Shown: one piece after another, positions 41,201-56,200 of the stretch
Position numbering within the stretch: the first letter of the stretch is position 1
Layout: every line of letters starts with the position of its first letter
Source: Bathymodiolus brooksi
Lineage: Eukaryota; Mollusca; Bivalvia; Mytilida; Modiolidae
DNA: 64,000 nucleotides
Reading direction: 5' to 3'
NCBI GenBank assembly: GCA_963680875.1
Contig: OY804579.1
Coordinates: 23,111,804-23,175,803 of the forward strand
Program-made: the position numbers and the translations under genes
The notes under the pieces: model-generated
Databases searched by the model: none
Told to the model about the DNA's origin: nothing
The model's input: the letters and a program-made list of their open reading frames with translations, nothing else

Positions 41201-44200
41201 GAAGATGTAAAATATTACCACAATAATCTCCCTTTTATAAGACTATCCCTTCTGCAATGAAAAAGTGGCTTTATAAGAGGGGTGGTCTTTCATTAGGGGG
41301 ACAATTTAGTACATGTAGTATTTTACTATCTAGATTAATCTGAAATCTAGTCTGATAAGAGGGATGGCCTTTGATGGGAGTGGCTTTATAAGAGGGACGG
41401 CCTTTGATGGAAGTGGCCTTATAAGAGGGATGGCCTTTGATGGGAGTGGCCTTATAAGAGGGATGGCCTTTGATGGGAGTGGTCTTATAAGAGGGATGGC
41501 CTTTGATGGGGGTGGCCTTATAAGAGGGATGGCCTTTGATGGGAGTGGCCTTATAAGAGGAATGGCCTTTGATGGGAGTGGTCTTATAAGAGAGATGGCC
41601 TTTGATGGGAGTGGCCTTATAAGAGGGATGGCCTTTGATGGAAATGGCCTTATAAGAGGGATGGCCTTTGATGGGAGTGGCCTTATAAGAGGGATGGCCT
41701 TTGGTGGGAGTGGCCATATAATAGGGATGGACTTTGATGGGAGTGGCCTTATAAGAGGGATGGACTTTGATGGGAGTTGCCTTATAAGAGGGATGGACTT
41801 TGATGGGAATGACCTTATAAGAGGGATGGTCTTTAATGGGAACGGCCTTATAAGAGGGATGGTCTTTAATGGGAATGGCCTTATAAGAGGGATGGCCTTT
41901 GATGGGAATGACCTTGTAAGAAGGGGACTACTATAGTAAAACAATCACAGTATCTATTCCAGATAAAATTAATATCGTTCAATGTTTTATCAACAACAAC
42001 AAATGATAGCTTTGTATCTTGATATTCAGTACAAAAAGTATCATTTAGGTAAACCATACTACATGAAGCACTCATGGAGAAGTGTACTTGATACAACATG
42101 ATGTGATGAAGTTTGTTCATGTCTTGCGGTTGGTTGGTGATTTTCTCCAGGCTTTCCAGTTTCCTCCAACAATAAAGCTGACCACCACAATATAACTGAA
42201 GTATTGTTGAAAGTGGCGTTAAACACCATAGCCCCAACCTCTATTACATGAAGCATTTCTAAAGTTGCATGCTGAACTTTGCTACAGATTTTACCCATAT
42301 TTTGTCTATTCATTCATCATAAAAGATATTTCATGTTCTGGAGTTAATTTTCATCTACAAGACAACTGATTTTTTCCCTCCATCAATTTTCATTCATCGT
42401 CATGGAGAACTGCTCAACCAACCAGCTCTAACCTTATCAGGGATGATCCTCAGGATGTCTGTTGTACCATTTGTTTTAATCAAATACTTGGTGGGTCTCA
42501 TGCCTTCAGGCTTCATCAGTCACCAAGATATAGCGGGAAGACATTCATTCATTGGCATTTAAGGGTACCAGTCATGTAAAGTAATAATGTATGCCTATGT
42601 AATTGTTATTTTTACAGTATTGGACACTGATTATGACTTGTTCTTCTACTTGCCAACACGTAATGGGTATGCCGCACTGCCTTATCCTATCAAACTGATG
42701 ACCACAAGCTTGACCATCAGTATGTGGGTCAGATTCTATGAAAGTGGCCACGATGAGACATACTTCACACTGTATACTGTAGAGTAAGTCAATATTCACT
42801 TCTTCCAAAACATTAATATTGGGAGCTTTGTTACAGTAATTAGGTACCAGTATAATAATTGACCAATCATTACTAAGGTTTCTTTGTTGCAGTAATTGGG
42901 TACCAGTACAATAATTGACCAATCATTGTTAAGGTTTCATACTCAGTGTATTGGACGATAATTTAAGTTAATCAATATTTATTTGAAAAATTCATAAATA
43001 ATACATAATATACAATGATTTCAGAATGTGAATTCAGAAACAAGCTTAAAGTTTATGTTAATCCATCTGTTTGAAATCTTTTGCATAGTTGTATCATAGT
43101 AACCACATCTTACATCAGTATATGTTATATGACTTTTATCCATGCCTCCTGGTTTCTTAATTTTGTAAATAGCATTGACCTCATTTTCATCTCTAATGCA
43201 TAGGCAGGATAGATGACCAATATTGGGTCATTTGTCATTTTATTGAAATTTTATAGTTGTTTCTATCTCCATGGTAACACAAAATACAAACATACATGTA
43301 TTTATAATATGATTATATCTTTGTCTTTTTTTTAAATGATGAGAACAAACCTCAAAAAGTTAGCTGTTTAATATAAATATTTAATCAATTGAAAATTTGA
43401 TGACTTAGCAAATTATATGTAAGCCATTTCGGTAAAAAATTAATTCTATGATTTGACTCTATATACAGTCAAACCTGTATTAAGAGGTCACCTTTGGGAC
43501 CAAGAAAAAATTGTCTTTTAAGACAGGTGACCTCTTAAAAGAGGTTTAATTCATATGAAATTTTATATCAGAGGACAAGAAAAAGGTGACCTTTTAATGA
43601 CTGCTTAATACCGTCTTTTTGTGTCTATTAAACGCACTGGTGCATAAAACGCACCCCCTTTCCTCCCCAAAAATTCTGCGGAAAATTCTAGTTCCTATAT
43701 CTATGCAACGCAGGAAGATTCAGTAAAACATGCACGGTAGAAATCCTCGTTCAAACGGCAAAATACTGCTTACCACAGATCAAGTATTTTTTTTATTAAA
43801 CTTTAGACAGGGAAATGTTAAATTAGTTTTGTTTAAAGAGTTTAAGCCGATTTTTCTAGATTTTGCAAATGAAAATTATCTGTTTTGTGAATGCAGGAAG
43901 TTTATCGCTAATGTTTAATTTGAAAACAAGTTCAAGACGGCAATGAAAATGATACGGATGGAGCAGTTAATTTTTTTTTTTTGTCGTTCTTCACACGAAT
44001 TATGGTTGTTTTAAATAATAAATATTTAGATTTGTTTAATCTTTAATCAGTGTAAATTCATCAAATAATGAACCGTTCATGTGATCAAAGATTGGCAAGC
44101 TTGGGTCAAACTTGTATTAGGAAGTAATTACGATCAATTTAAAAATTACAAGTGTAGAGGTAACGGCATGGGTAGGTTTGACTTTTTCTGATTTTTTTTT

Positions 44201-47200
44201 CAGTGCTGCTAATAGTCTTGTCAACCCTAAAAAGATCTTTGAATTGACCAATAGTGGAGTTAATGTATATAATTCAAATGGAATAAAATCATCCATTTTA
44301 AACAAATATGCCACTGTTGATGATGGAAACTGGCATCATGTTGTATTTTTATGGAGTAATGACACAGGAGGAAATTATATCATAGACAATCTAAGTCAGG
44401 GCACTAACACTGTTATGTACAGTGGACATACCTTTGATGATGAGTAAGTATTTTTATTTTTACAAATTTATTAGAAATAAGCAGTTCACCTAAGGGGCCA
44501 TGGTGGTGGAGTGGTTATGGGTGTTGACTTCTGACCACAAGCCTAAAACCACTGATGTGGGTTTGAGCCTTGTTAGCCACTTCAAGTATTAAGGCTTCCA
44601 TACTCCTTGCTAAAGCCAGAAGTTTCGCTGGTCAATTAGGAGATAACTGTATTGTATTTGAAAATTTCACAGCATCAATTGGAGATTTGATGGTCGCAAA
44701 TTGAGTTGTCGCCAGTAAAATACAATACAGTTAGTTATCTTCATTCTAATGTAATCATGTGTATAGATGTGTATTGCCACATTATTGACAAGATGACATA
44801 AACGGTAATCAACTAAAATTCTAAAAATATCTCATACTATTTTAACCGTGGAATTGATACTGTGAAAATTACATCATTAAATCGACAATTTATGCCATGA
44901 AATTTTCAAATACAATACAGTTGTCTTCATTCTAATGTAATCATGTGCATTGCCACATAATTGACAAGATGAAGTAAGCGGTAATTGGCTAAAATTCTAA
45001 AAATATCTAATAATATTTCAACCGTGGAATTGATACCTTGAAAATTACAGCATTGTCCAATCACAAACCAGGAATATTAAATAACTACATTAGAATTTGT
45101 TATATCTGCATTAGTTTTCCTCCCCCAGTAAGTCTGGTAGTTAAGATATAGTAGTAAAATTGCTAAAAGTGATGTTAAACTCTTAATAACCTAACCCAAA
45201 AGGTCACAAGAACAAGTATATATTACATAAAAATATATATGCACTTCTCAACGGGATTCAAACTCACACCATTGATTCACTGCAGCATTAGTCACTTAGC
45301 CTTATATTCAGTGCCCTAGACCACTCGGCCATATCTGTTATATAAAAATATAGCCTCAATAGTCAAGGTGTTACCCTGTCTTGTAAGGTGAATTAAGGGA
45401 TAGACATAATACATAAGACATGTGTTTAAGCATTTGTAGATGGTACATATATATTTAATCACTTTTTTTTTAATTTGACAGCTATCTAACTTAGCAATTT
45501 AAATATATTGTATAGGATGACAAAGAATATATATTTATCCTGTTCTTGTTCTATTTGAGCAGTCAAATTGCATTGACTGGATAATTTTTTGTTATATACT
45601 GTCACTTTTTCTGGTACCCCTGTCACATGTTACATGTTGAGCTTTGGGAACCTAGTTGTAAATCCAGTTCCCCTCCTGTTGATAGAAAATAATCAAGAGA
45701 TAATTATATAATTTTATTATTTAATTCAAAATATAAACTTTGATGGATTAATTTGATTTTTCTGCAGGTTAAACAGAATATCAATGCAGTGTCTTAAAAT
45801 ATAAAACTTATGTGTATTCGGCATAAAACTGGGGGAAAGGCTCTGTGAACTTTGCCTTTATCCCAGTTTTTAAGAACTTTATATTTTAAAATACTACACT
45901 AATATTGTCTTATATTTATGGATGGATTTATGGCAATAATGTAGCAATTGCTGGTTTTGTAAAAAATGATTATGATTTTTTTTTTATTTAAGCATCTGGA
46001 TAGTACTTGGTGGAAAATTACAAACAACCACAAAAAAACCAATTGATAATGAAGGTTTCCGTGGATATGTCAGCCAGTTAAACATCTACAGCAGATCCTT
46101 AAGCTTCACAACAGAGATCCCAGAAATTTATACAAACCCTAGACAAATTTTTGATAACACAATCCTGCGATGGAACGAGTTTGTTTTGTACAAAGGTGTA
46201 CAGCCAAGCTACCCTTCAAAAGCCTCTAGATATGGATGTGCCACTGGTACTAACTGTGTTAAAAATGGTATGATAGCCTTAAAAAATTATCATGGTACCA
46301 AACAACCTTTGAGAGCAAGTCTGCAGTGTATAACTATGTAAAGCAACAAATGTTATGTTGATTGATGACTCAAATTTGGTGTATGTTTAACATGAAAGCA
46401 TCATTAAGTCAACTATTTATGAACTATTAAACTTGTGGATGGACAAATATGCAATTTCTTTTCTGTTGAAAATATGAAATGAAGAAAATTAATCTTTTGA
46501 AAATAATTTTAATATTGATTCATTATGTTTAAAGTTTAAAGTTTAGTTCAATGTAGTTTATATATTATATCTATGTTTCTACCTCCAAGGTATCTTCTAG
46601 TTACTAACAGACCATTGCATGTTAGAATTAATTCTAAAATAAAATGTTTTAGAGGAGTTATTTCCCTTTAATACAGGACAAAGTCCAATGAAAATAACAT
46701 ATATTTTCCCCATAATCTATTAAATTTTTTGTTGTAACAACTTGTGGTTTTTCTATTTGCTATAAAAATATCTAATGATTTTTTTAAAAGGTTCTGATAT
46801 CTAAAAATTATAAAGAAAGTAAGCTAAAATTCATTGACTTTTCCATTGCACTTGCTAGACTAGGTACCATTTTGGTTGTAAGGGAAATAACTCTTATAAA
46901 AAACATATCAAAATGTATGATTTTAGAAGCAACCTGGTAATGTTCAAAAGATTTTTAAAAATCAGAAACAAGCATGGAGTTTCTTCTTGTTGAAAAAATA
47001 ATGATACATAGAACAGTAATATGGTAATCTGAACATACATGTATGTACATTTATTCAAATATTATTTCAAATAGATATTTATGTTTTAAAGGCAAAATGT
47101 TCTTGTTTTACAGATAAAACACCACCATCTATCTCCAACTGTCCATCAGACCTGTCTGTACTTAGTTCTGATAGGCTAACCAGTGTCACATGGGTAGAAC

Positions 47201-50200
47201 CAACATTCCAGGGTGCCAGTACTATAAAGAGGAAATATCGATCTGGTAAGTTAGTCTGTTTATTGTGCTGTCCAGTCTTAAGTTGTCAGTTGTATTTAAC
47301 CCATGTCTGTTGTTCTGTAAAGGGCATATGTTTTGTATAATAATCTTATGTGTTTGCACAGTAAAATATGTCCTTCATATTCACTTCAAACTTTACTTAT
47401 GCACCTGTTTCAAACACAAATTTAACAGTCTAAACATCTATGCAACCCCCTTCCAATATTTAATGGACCCATCAAACCTGTTTGACAACATCTCTAGACT
47501 CTCAAATATGTATTTGAAACAGGTGCAGAGTAAATTTTGGAGCGACTTTGAACCTGTAAATGGACCTTAATATTTCCTAGATCATAAGAAGATACAGTAT
47601 GCTTGTAGACATTAAGATGATGTTAATAAGAATTTTATATTTCATTTACTGTGAAAGTACTTTTGTTCGTTGTTACTAATTTTCGTGGTTTCTACAAAAT
47701 GCATTGATCCTTTGGTTCTTGAATCATGGTTTCAAATACTACGTGCTACAATCAATGGGAAAATTGTATTTCTTTGGATTTTAATTTTCGTGGTTTAAGT
47801 GAACCACGAAAACCATGAAAATTAGAACCCCACGATTAATAATGATTTCACAGTATACAAAATCAAGTATCATTTAATTGCCAGCTAACTGTTTTTTATG
47901 GATTTTATATAGCAACTCTTTCCATTGACCTTCCACATGCTTTAAGACTTAGAATATATACACATATGATGAAAATGTGTACATGTTCCAATCTAAAAAT
48001 AGAATTCATTAGTTCATTAAAATCAAGATTGTGAAATTTTTAAAAAATATTATTTTGTAGTGTGTTGCAATATAACAGCTCATATATTTCAGTCTTTCCC
48101 CTGTTTTTACATTTAAGGTGATTTTGGCTCTTTCTAAGATTTTGCCATTGGATTTTGGAACTGTGGAATTTTTTGTTTTTCATTTTATGATATATAATTA
48201 ATGAATTTTTAATAAATTTCAATAAATAATTTTTTTTATTATTTTAAAAAGAATCTTGTAAGATCAATATATGACAAATAATAATTTTTTTTACTCCAAA
48301 GACAGACAACGGTAATTTTCAATGTTGGCAAGGGGCCGTCGTGATCATGATTGTATGGTAGTTGGATTTATAACTACCTGTGCAATCAGTGCCTATCACC
48401 ACTAAAGTTGTGAGTTAGTGTACGTTCATGGCGAAGTAGGTATACTCAATATAACATTATGTGATAAAGTTTGTCAGTGATTTACGGCAGGTCAATGGTT
48501 TTCTCCAGGTACTCCACCAATAAAACTTACTGCCACGATATAACAGAAATAAACACGATAAACCAACCAATATTGGCAAATTAATTTCAAATTATAAAAT
48601 TAAAGTAGCTGTCTGATTTTAAAACCAAATTAAGATGGTTAACAGTTCCAAAATAAAGTGTTATGAAAGAAATAATGATGTTGATGGTAAAGTGACAACA
48701 ATATCTTGTATGAATTATATTTTGATATTATTTTAATGCTCTAGCTGTTATCGCTGTGATAGATATATCAGTATTATGAATACAATTTTTTAGGACATAC
48801 AGGAAAAGGTAAAACAAATGTGGTTTTTACACTAAAATAAAAAATTTCATTAAATAATCACATTCAACAGATTTGTTAAAATATTCATTTGGTAACTTTC
48901 ACATATAAAAGCATTATATAATTTTGTTTCCATATGAATAGCATGATTCAAAACTGCCTCTACACAAGCACTTTCAGAGCTTTTTTATTAAGAGAATGTC
49001 TACATAAAATTTAAAAGTTTTAATATTTGGTGTTTCTCTGTCACTTTCTGTTGTGTTTTTATCATAGCACGGGCAATATATGAGTTTTATCAATGGTCGT
49101 TAAAGTTTTAATATTTCTTACTGTTGTATATTATTTTCTCATAGGAAATCATTTGAAATGAAATGAAACCAAAACAAAACAACAAAAAAAGAAGAAGAAA
49201 GTGTTTAATTACAAAATGTTTGAATTTTTTTTTAATCTGACATTCAGTATATACATGAATACATTAGTCACTGAAATGTTTAAGCAATCTGAACAATCAA
49301 TGGGTTTTATGGACTGAAACTTGAGGAGTCTCTGTTTGGCTTAATTTGATACAGAAATCTTATTGTCTCAGCACTTTTGACTGAGAACTTAATAAGATTT
49401 AAGCTTGTTTTTGTATTTGTCTGACATGCAAAATAATTTCCATGATACTTTAGGAATTTTTATTTAGAAAAGTTTGAGGGGGGTATGGTGTTTAATGCCA
49501 CTTTCAACAATATTTCAGTTATATCGTGGTGGTCAGTTTTATTGGTGGATGAATCTGGAGTACCTGAAGAAAGTCACTGACAAACTTTATTACATAATGT
49601 TGTATCCAGTACACCTTGCCATGAGCAGGATTCGAACTCATAACTTTAGTGGTTATAGGCACTGATTGCATAGGTAGTTGTAAATCCAGCTACCATATGA
49701 TGATGACCACGACGGCTCCTTTGAGTTTGAGCAAGAAAAAAAAAGAAATGTGTAACACTGAATTAGCGTTAGCACATATTTCTGTTCCAGTCAAATTACA
49801 AGCGCCAAGGAACAAACCATGGTATATTGATAGTTAGTCGTGTGCCCCATTTAATGTGACTGTATACTTTCTTAGAAAATGTTATGTTATAAATTAACAG
49901 GCCATATATGTAAACATTAAATGATTTTATGAATGAAGAAGTAAAGAGTATGTCTCAACTGCAGTCTAGGGGGCCGTTTCACACTCAACTGCAGTCTAGG
50001 GGGGCATTTCACACTCAACTGATGTCTAGGGGGCCATTTCACACTCGACTGCAGTCTAGGGGGCCATTTCACACTCAACTGCAGACTAGGGGGCCGTTTC
50101 ACACTCAACTGCAGTCAAGGGGGCAGTTTCACACTCAAATGCAGTCTAGGGGGCTGTTTCACACTCAACTGCAGTCTAGGGGGCTGTTTCACACTCAACT

Positions 50201-53200
50201 GCAGTTTAGGGGGCTGTTTCACGCTCAACTGCAGTCTAGGGGCCTTTTTCACACTCAACTGCAGTCTAGGGGGCCATTTCCCACTCAGCTGCAGTCGAGG
50301 GGACCGTTTCACACTCGACTGCAGTCTAGGGGGCCGTTTCACACTCAATTTAGGGTATGATTAGTTACGGTCATTTTTGAACACCCTACTGTGACTGGAA
50401 TGTAGAACAGCAATAAAAGTACTGTTCCTTTACTTCACTTTTGATCAAAGTTGTAAAGTTGGATAGTCTCGTGTTCATTTACATCTATATCTCTTCTTAC
50501 TGATTACCAATGGTAATGCTTAATGCATAAACAAATATATTTATCTTTTCTTTAAAAAGTGCAACTTAAAACGTTTTCATTGAAATTGACTAATCATGAA
50601 CGAATTGTATTTTTAGGAGAGACTTTCCTATGGGGTAGAATACAGATGACATATGAAGCTATAGATGATGATTCTAACTCACAATTCTGTAACTTCAACA
50701 TCTATGTACAGTGTAAGTAAAGATGGCACAGTGATATAAAGTACTGAAGTAATTGAAAAGTTTATATAATTTTCACCTATTCTTAGCATGTTAAACATTC
50801 GTATTATTTTTAATTACCACTGTGGTTAAATTTCTGCATGAGAATTTCTGCCAATTTTTTTTCGCCGGTAATAAACGATAAAATAAATAAGCGAAAAATA
50901 TTTAATTTCTTATGGCAATTGGTGGAATACTTAAATCAACATGATACAAATATAGAATTAAACTATTCTCCTACTGCAACCAGTGGATTACGATATTTCT
51001 CACTCAAGATAGCAAATTTTCAAATTTTAAAGCAGTCCATAGGTAGCAGAATGGGATTCTATTTATTCAATGACCAAAATGTTGAAAATAGTTTTTAAGT
51101 TGTTAATTACAATCGTTAACGACCATCAAAATGAAATTGGCGGGAATTCTTATCCAGACATTTCACCACATTGGTGATAAAAAAATATTACGAAAGTTTA
51201 ACACACTAAGAATAGAAGAAAATTATATATGCTGAATATTATATTTATGCCAAAATCTTATCAACCATAAAAAAAAATTAACATTCAAAGTAAAAAAAAA
51301 AAATTTTTTTTACTCTTCATCCAATTGAGTTTTTTTTTTCATTTGAAAAACAACAACATTTTTTGAGGGTCTTTCTTCCAATGTTCACTTTAAAAAAATA
51401 AGTAAAATATATTAAATTTCTAGTGTGGAATTGGTGGAATACTTATATCAACATGGTACAAACATAGGCTTAAACAATATGTAAATATAGTATACCGATT
51501 TTATAGAAAGAAAATAATCTTTAAGAATAATGTATTTTTTTCAGAGCAATTATTTGTTGTCACTGGTTACTTACAAATTATCATTATAATTGTTATATTA
51601 TTCATTTATAAAGTTTAAAGAAGTACAAAAGATTCATTAAAGCATGACAATGATCTATTTTCAGCTCATACGTGTCCTAGTCAACCTAATCCCTATAAAG
51701 GTGGACAATCCTGCTCCGATACATTCGCGCCACATTATGGCTGTTCAATAGCCTGTAATGACAACAACAGAAGAACATCTCGTTACCATCCAAATCTGTA
51801 TACATGTGGACCATCTGGTAGTTGGAACCCAACCCCGTCACAAAGATTTATACCTGTCAGATACCCGTCATGTGGATGTAAGTTATTATTAAAACAGGAA
51901 TTGACCTCATATTGCACCCATTTGCATGCAAGTTATTGTTTAGAGATATTTAAGTGCAGTCGTGGTCATGATCATATGGTAGTTGGATTTTATAACTACC
52001 TATGCAATCAGTGCCTATCACCACTAATGTTGTGAGTTTGAATCCTGCTCAGGTGAGGTGTACTCACTGACAACATTATGTGATAAAGTTTGTCAGTGAC
52101 TTGTGACAGGTCGTTGGTTTTTTCAACACAAATCATTTTAACATGAATACACAATAGAAACCTTTGATCCTAATTATTGTTGTAAGAGAAAAAAACTTTA
52201 GAAAAATGTGTTTACTGTTCCATTTAGAAATAAGAATAAAATAAAGTCTGTTTTAACTAGGGGTATAGTATTTCTAAAATTAGGCCAAAAGAAATAACCC
52301 ATTCATGTTAATAGAAAAACCATCATCAGTGGGATTTTTGATATCCACGTTTTAGACATTAATCTTATCACCACATGAATGTGGCCACTGTTGACCCCTA
52401 CTGTAATTTAAGCTGTACCTCATGGATAATGTAATAACTCTAAAAATTGCTTAAAAAGAATTAAAAAATATGTGTATAAAGAAAATCATAAAAGAAAAAT
52501 AGTAATTTTAATATATTAATGATTTTCAGTAATACAGAGAATTGCCAGGAAAAGAATTGTTGTTGTTATCACATATCCCCAAATATCAACCGCAAACTGT
52601 GACGGGGTCAAAGGAGCATTGGAATTTGAAGTCAAAGCAGCTTTAAAAATGATCAACACAGATTGGGGATCTAAGCTGTGCATTACCTCTGACTGTAGTG
52701 ATGTAGCTGTGGTAGTAGCCTGTGGTTCTATAACTGTTGGTAGAAGGAGGAAGAGGGCAACTGTTAGTAGTACAAGTGTAGAAATTACCATTCCTAAGTC
52801 AGAGTAAGTTATATAACACATGTACAAGTGTAGAAATTACCATTCCTAAATCAGAGTAAGTTATATAATACATGTACAAGTGTAGAAATTACCATTCCTA
52901 AGTCAGAGTAAGTTATATAATACATGTACAAGTGTAGAAATTACCATTCCTAAGTCAGAGTAAGTTATATAACACATGTACAGGGGTAGAAATTACCATT
53001 CCTAAGTCAGAGTAAGTTATATAACACATGTACAAGTGTAGAAATTACCATTCCTAAGTCAGAGTAAGTTATATAACACATGTACAAGGGTAGAAATTAC
53101 CATTCCTAAGTCAGAGTAAGTTATATAATACATGTACAAGTGTAGAAATTACCATTCCTAAGTCAGAGTAAGTTATATAACACATGTACAAGTGTAGAAA

Positions 53201-56200
53201 TTACCATTCCTAAGTCAGAGTAAGTTATATAACACATGTACAAGGGTAGAAATTACCATTCCTAAGTCAGAGTAAGTTATATAACACATGTACAAGGGTA
53301 GAAATTACCATTCCTAAGTCAGAGTAAGTTATATAACACATGTACAAGTGTAGAAATTACCATTCCTAAGTCAGAGTAAGTTATATAACACATGTACAAG
53401 GGTAGAAATTACCATTCCTAAGTCAGAGTAAGTTATATAACACATGTACAAGTGTAGAAATTACCATTCCTAAGTCAGAGTAAGTTATATAACACATGTA
53501 CAAGGGTAGAAATTACCATTCCTAAGTCAGAGTAAGTTATATAACACATGTACAAGTGTAGAAATTACCATTCCTAAATCAGAGTAAGTTATATAATACA
53601 TGTACAAGTGTAGAAATTACCATTCCTAAGTCAGAGTAAGTTATATAATACATGTACAAGTGTAGAAATTACCATTCCTAAGTCAGAGTAAGTTATATAA
53701 CACATGTACAGGGGTAGAAATTACCATTCCTAAGTCAGAGTAAGTTATATAACACATGTACAAGTGTAGAAATTACCATTCCTAAGTCAGAGTAAGTTAT
53801 ATAACACATGTACAAGGGTAGAAATTACCATTCCTAAGTCAGAGTAAGTTATATAATACATGTACAAGTGTAGAAATTACCATTCCTAAGTCAGAGTAAG
53901 TTATATAACACATGTACAAGTGTAGAAATTACCATTCCTAAGTCAGAGTAAGTTATATAACACATGTACAAGGGTAGAAATTACCATTCCTAAGTCAGAG
54001 TAAGTTATATAACACATGTACAAGTGTAGAAATTACCATTCCTAAGTCAGAGTAAGTTATATAACACATGTACAAGGGTAGAAATTACCATTCCTAAGTC
54101 AGAGTAAGTTATATAACACATGTACAAGTGTAGAAATTACCATTCCTAAGTCAGAGTAAGTTATATAACACATGTACAAGGGTAGAAATTACCATTCCTA
54201 AGTCAGAGTAAGTTATATAATACATGTACAAGTGTAGAAATTACCATTCCTAAGTCAGAGTAAGTTATATAACACATGTACAGGGGTAGAAATTACCATT
54301 CCTAAGTCAGAGTAAGTTATATAACACATGTACAAGTGTAGAAATTACCATTCCTAAGTCAGAGTAAGTTATATAACACATGTACAAGGGTAGAAATTAC
54401 CATTCCTAAGTCAGAGTAAGTTATATAATACATGTACAAGTGTAGAAATTACCATTCCTAAGTCAGAGTAAGTTATATAACACATGTACAAGTGTAGAAA
54501 TTACCATTCCTAAGTCAGAGTAAGTTATATAACACATGTACAAGGGTAGAAATTACCATTCCTAAGTCAGAGTAAGTTATATAACACATGTACAAGGGTA
54601 GAAATTACCATTCCTAAGTCAGAGTAAGTTATATAACACATGTACAAGTGTAGAAATTACCATTCCTAAGTCAGAGTAAGTTATATAACACATGTACAAG
54701 GGTAGAAATTACCATTCCTAAGTCAGAGTAAGTTATATAACACATGTACAAGTGTAGAAATTACCATTCCTAAGTCAGAGTAAGTTATATAACACATGTA
54801 CAAGGGTAGAAATTACCATTCCTAAGTCAGAGTAAGTTATATAATACATGTACAAGTGTAGAAATTACCATTCCTAAGTCAGAGTAAGTTATATAACACA
54901 TGTACAAGTGTAGAAATTACCATTCCTAAGTCAGAGTAAGTTATATAATACATGTACAAGTGTAGAAATTACCATTCCTAAGTCAGAGTAAGTTATATAA
55001 TACATGTACAAGTGTAGAAATTACCATTCCTAAGTCAGAGTAAGTTATATAACACATGTACAAGGGTAGAAATTACCATTCCTAAGTCAGAGTAAGTTAT
55101 ATAACACATGTACAAGGGTAGAAATTACCATTCCTAAGTCAGAGTAAGTTATATAACACATGTACAAGGGTAGAAATTACCATTCCTAAGTCAGAGTAAG
55201 TTATATAACACATGGACATTCTGTCCAGTAAAGGAGTACAAATTACTGTACTCAGCATCAAGTTTACAGGACATTCACATACTCAACAGAGGAGGTGCTC
55301 AGATTCCTATTGGTCATTTGGTCCAGTAATGAATGACCTTTTACTGGACCAAACCAATTTTTACTAAACCAAACCGATTTTTACTGGACATTGCCACATG
55401 TCCAACATACCTTTAGAATGACTGGTATATAATATATAGGGATCTTTGTTCTCTTCTAGTATTTTTGTTGTCAACTGTTAGACTGAGTGAGTGATTGTTG
55501 TTTAACACCAACTCAGCAATTTTTCAGCTATATCATGGCGAGAACAAGTTAATTATCAATGAGATGATGATGAGGTTCGGTTTGTACTAGGCCACCATGC
55601 TTTGTTGGATTTTTATAGTGCTAGCTCATTGAAAAAATTGTCCGTGGATAGACATGTCGATCCACTCAGACATATTATCCTGATTCCGAGCTAACCAGTC
55701 TTTGCCCTTTCTTCTTAATGCTGTGTGCTTAGCAAAGAACCAACAAATATAAATTTTACAGTCTTTGGTTTGACCCGATCGGGGCTCAAACCCACAGTCT
55801 ACAATGCTCAAGGCGAGCACGCTAACCATTACACCGATGATGTGGTTCAACTATTAGAAGGTAAGCCCATATTTATATGCAGTACAATAAAGTATTACTA
55901 ATTAACTTTTCATTTTCAATTTAAGTTGCTTTTGTGACTGTACGCTGCATCATCTTAATATCAAATGGGTATAGTGCTATGTACATATACTTATTTAATA
56001 TTGTGAAAATTTGAAGAGCATTAAGTTGGATATCATTACATTTAATTGGTATTATGAGCATTTGTCAATATTTCATGTTTTTTGTAGAATCAAGGAAAAC
56101 AAAAACATGTGTGTGTTTTATCGTTAATTTTAGTCCTGTTTACCAGATACGTTGTGTCATTTGTGGCTATTTATAGTATGAATGCTTAATTATCAGTTTT

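Noticed and set aside
41330..41944. 204-codon minus-strand and 190-codon plus-strand frames
   Set aside because: Both come from the 33-bp array inside MITE 2; open on both strands because 33 is a multiple of 3.
49917..50360. 143-codon plus and 77-codon minus frames of [10 protein letters not shown] type
   Set aside because: Artefact of the 30-bp array; both strands open, no flanking gene signals.
50838..51098. 86-codon frame between exons 27 and 28
   Set aside because: It lies inside a foldback MITE whose arms make up much of the frame.
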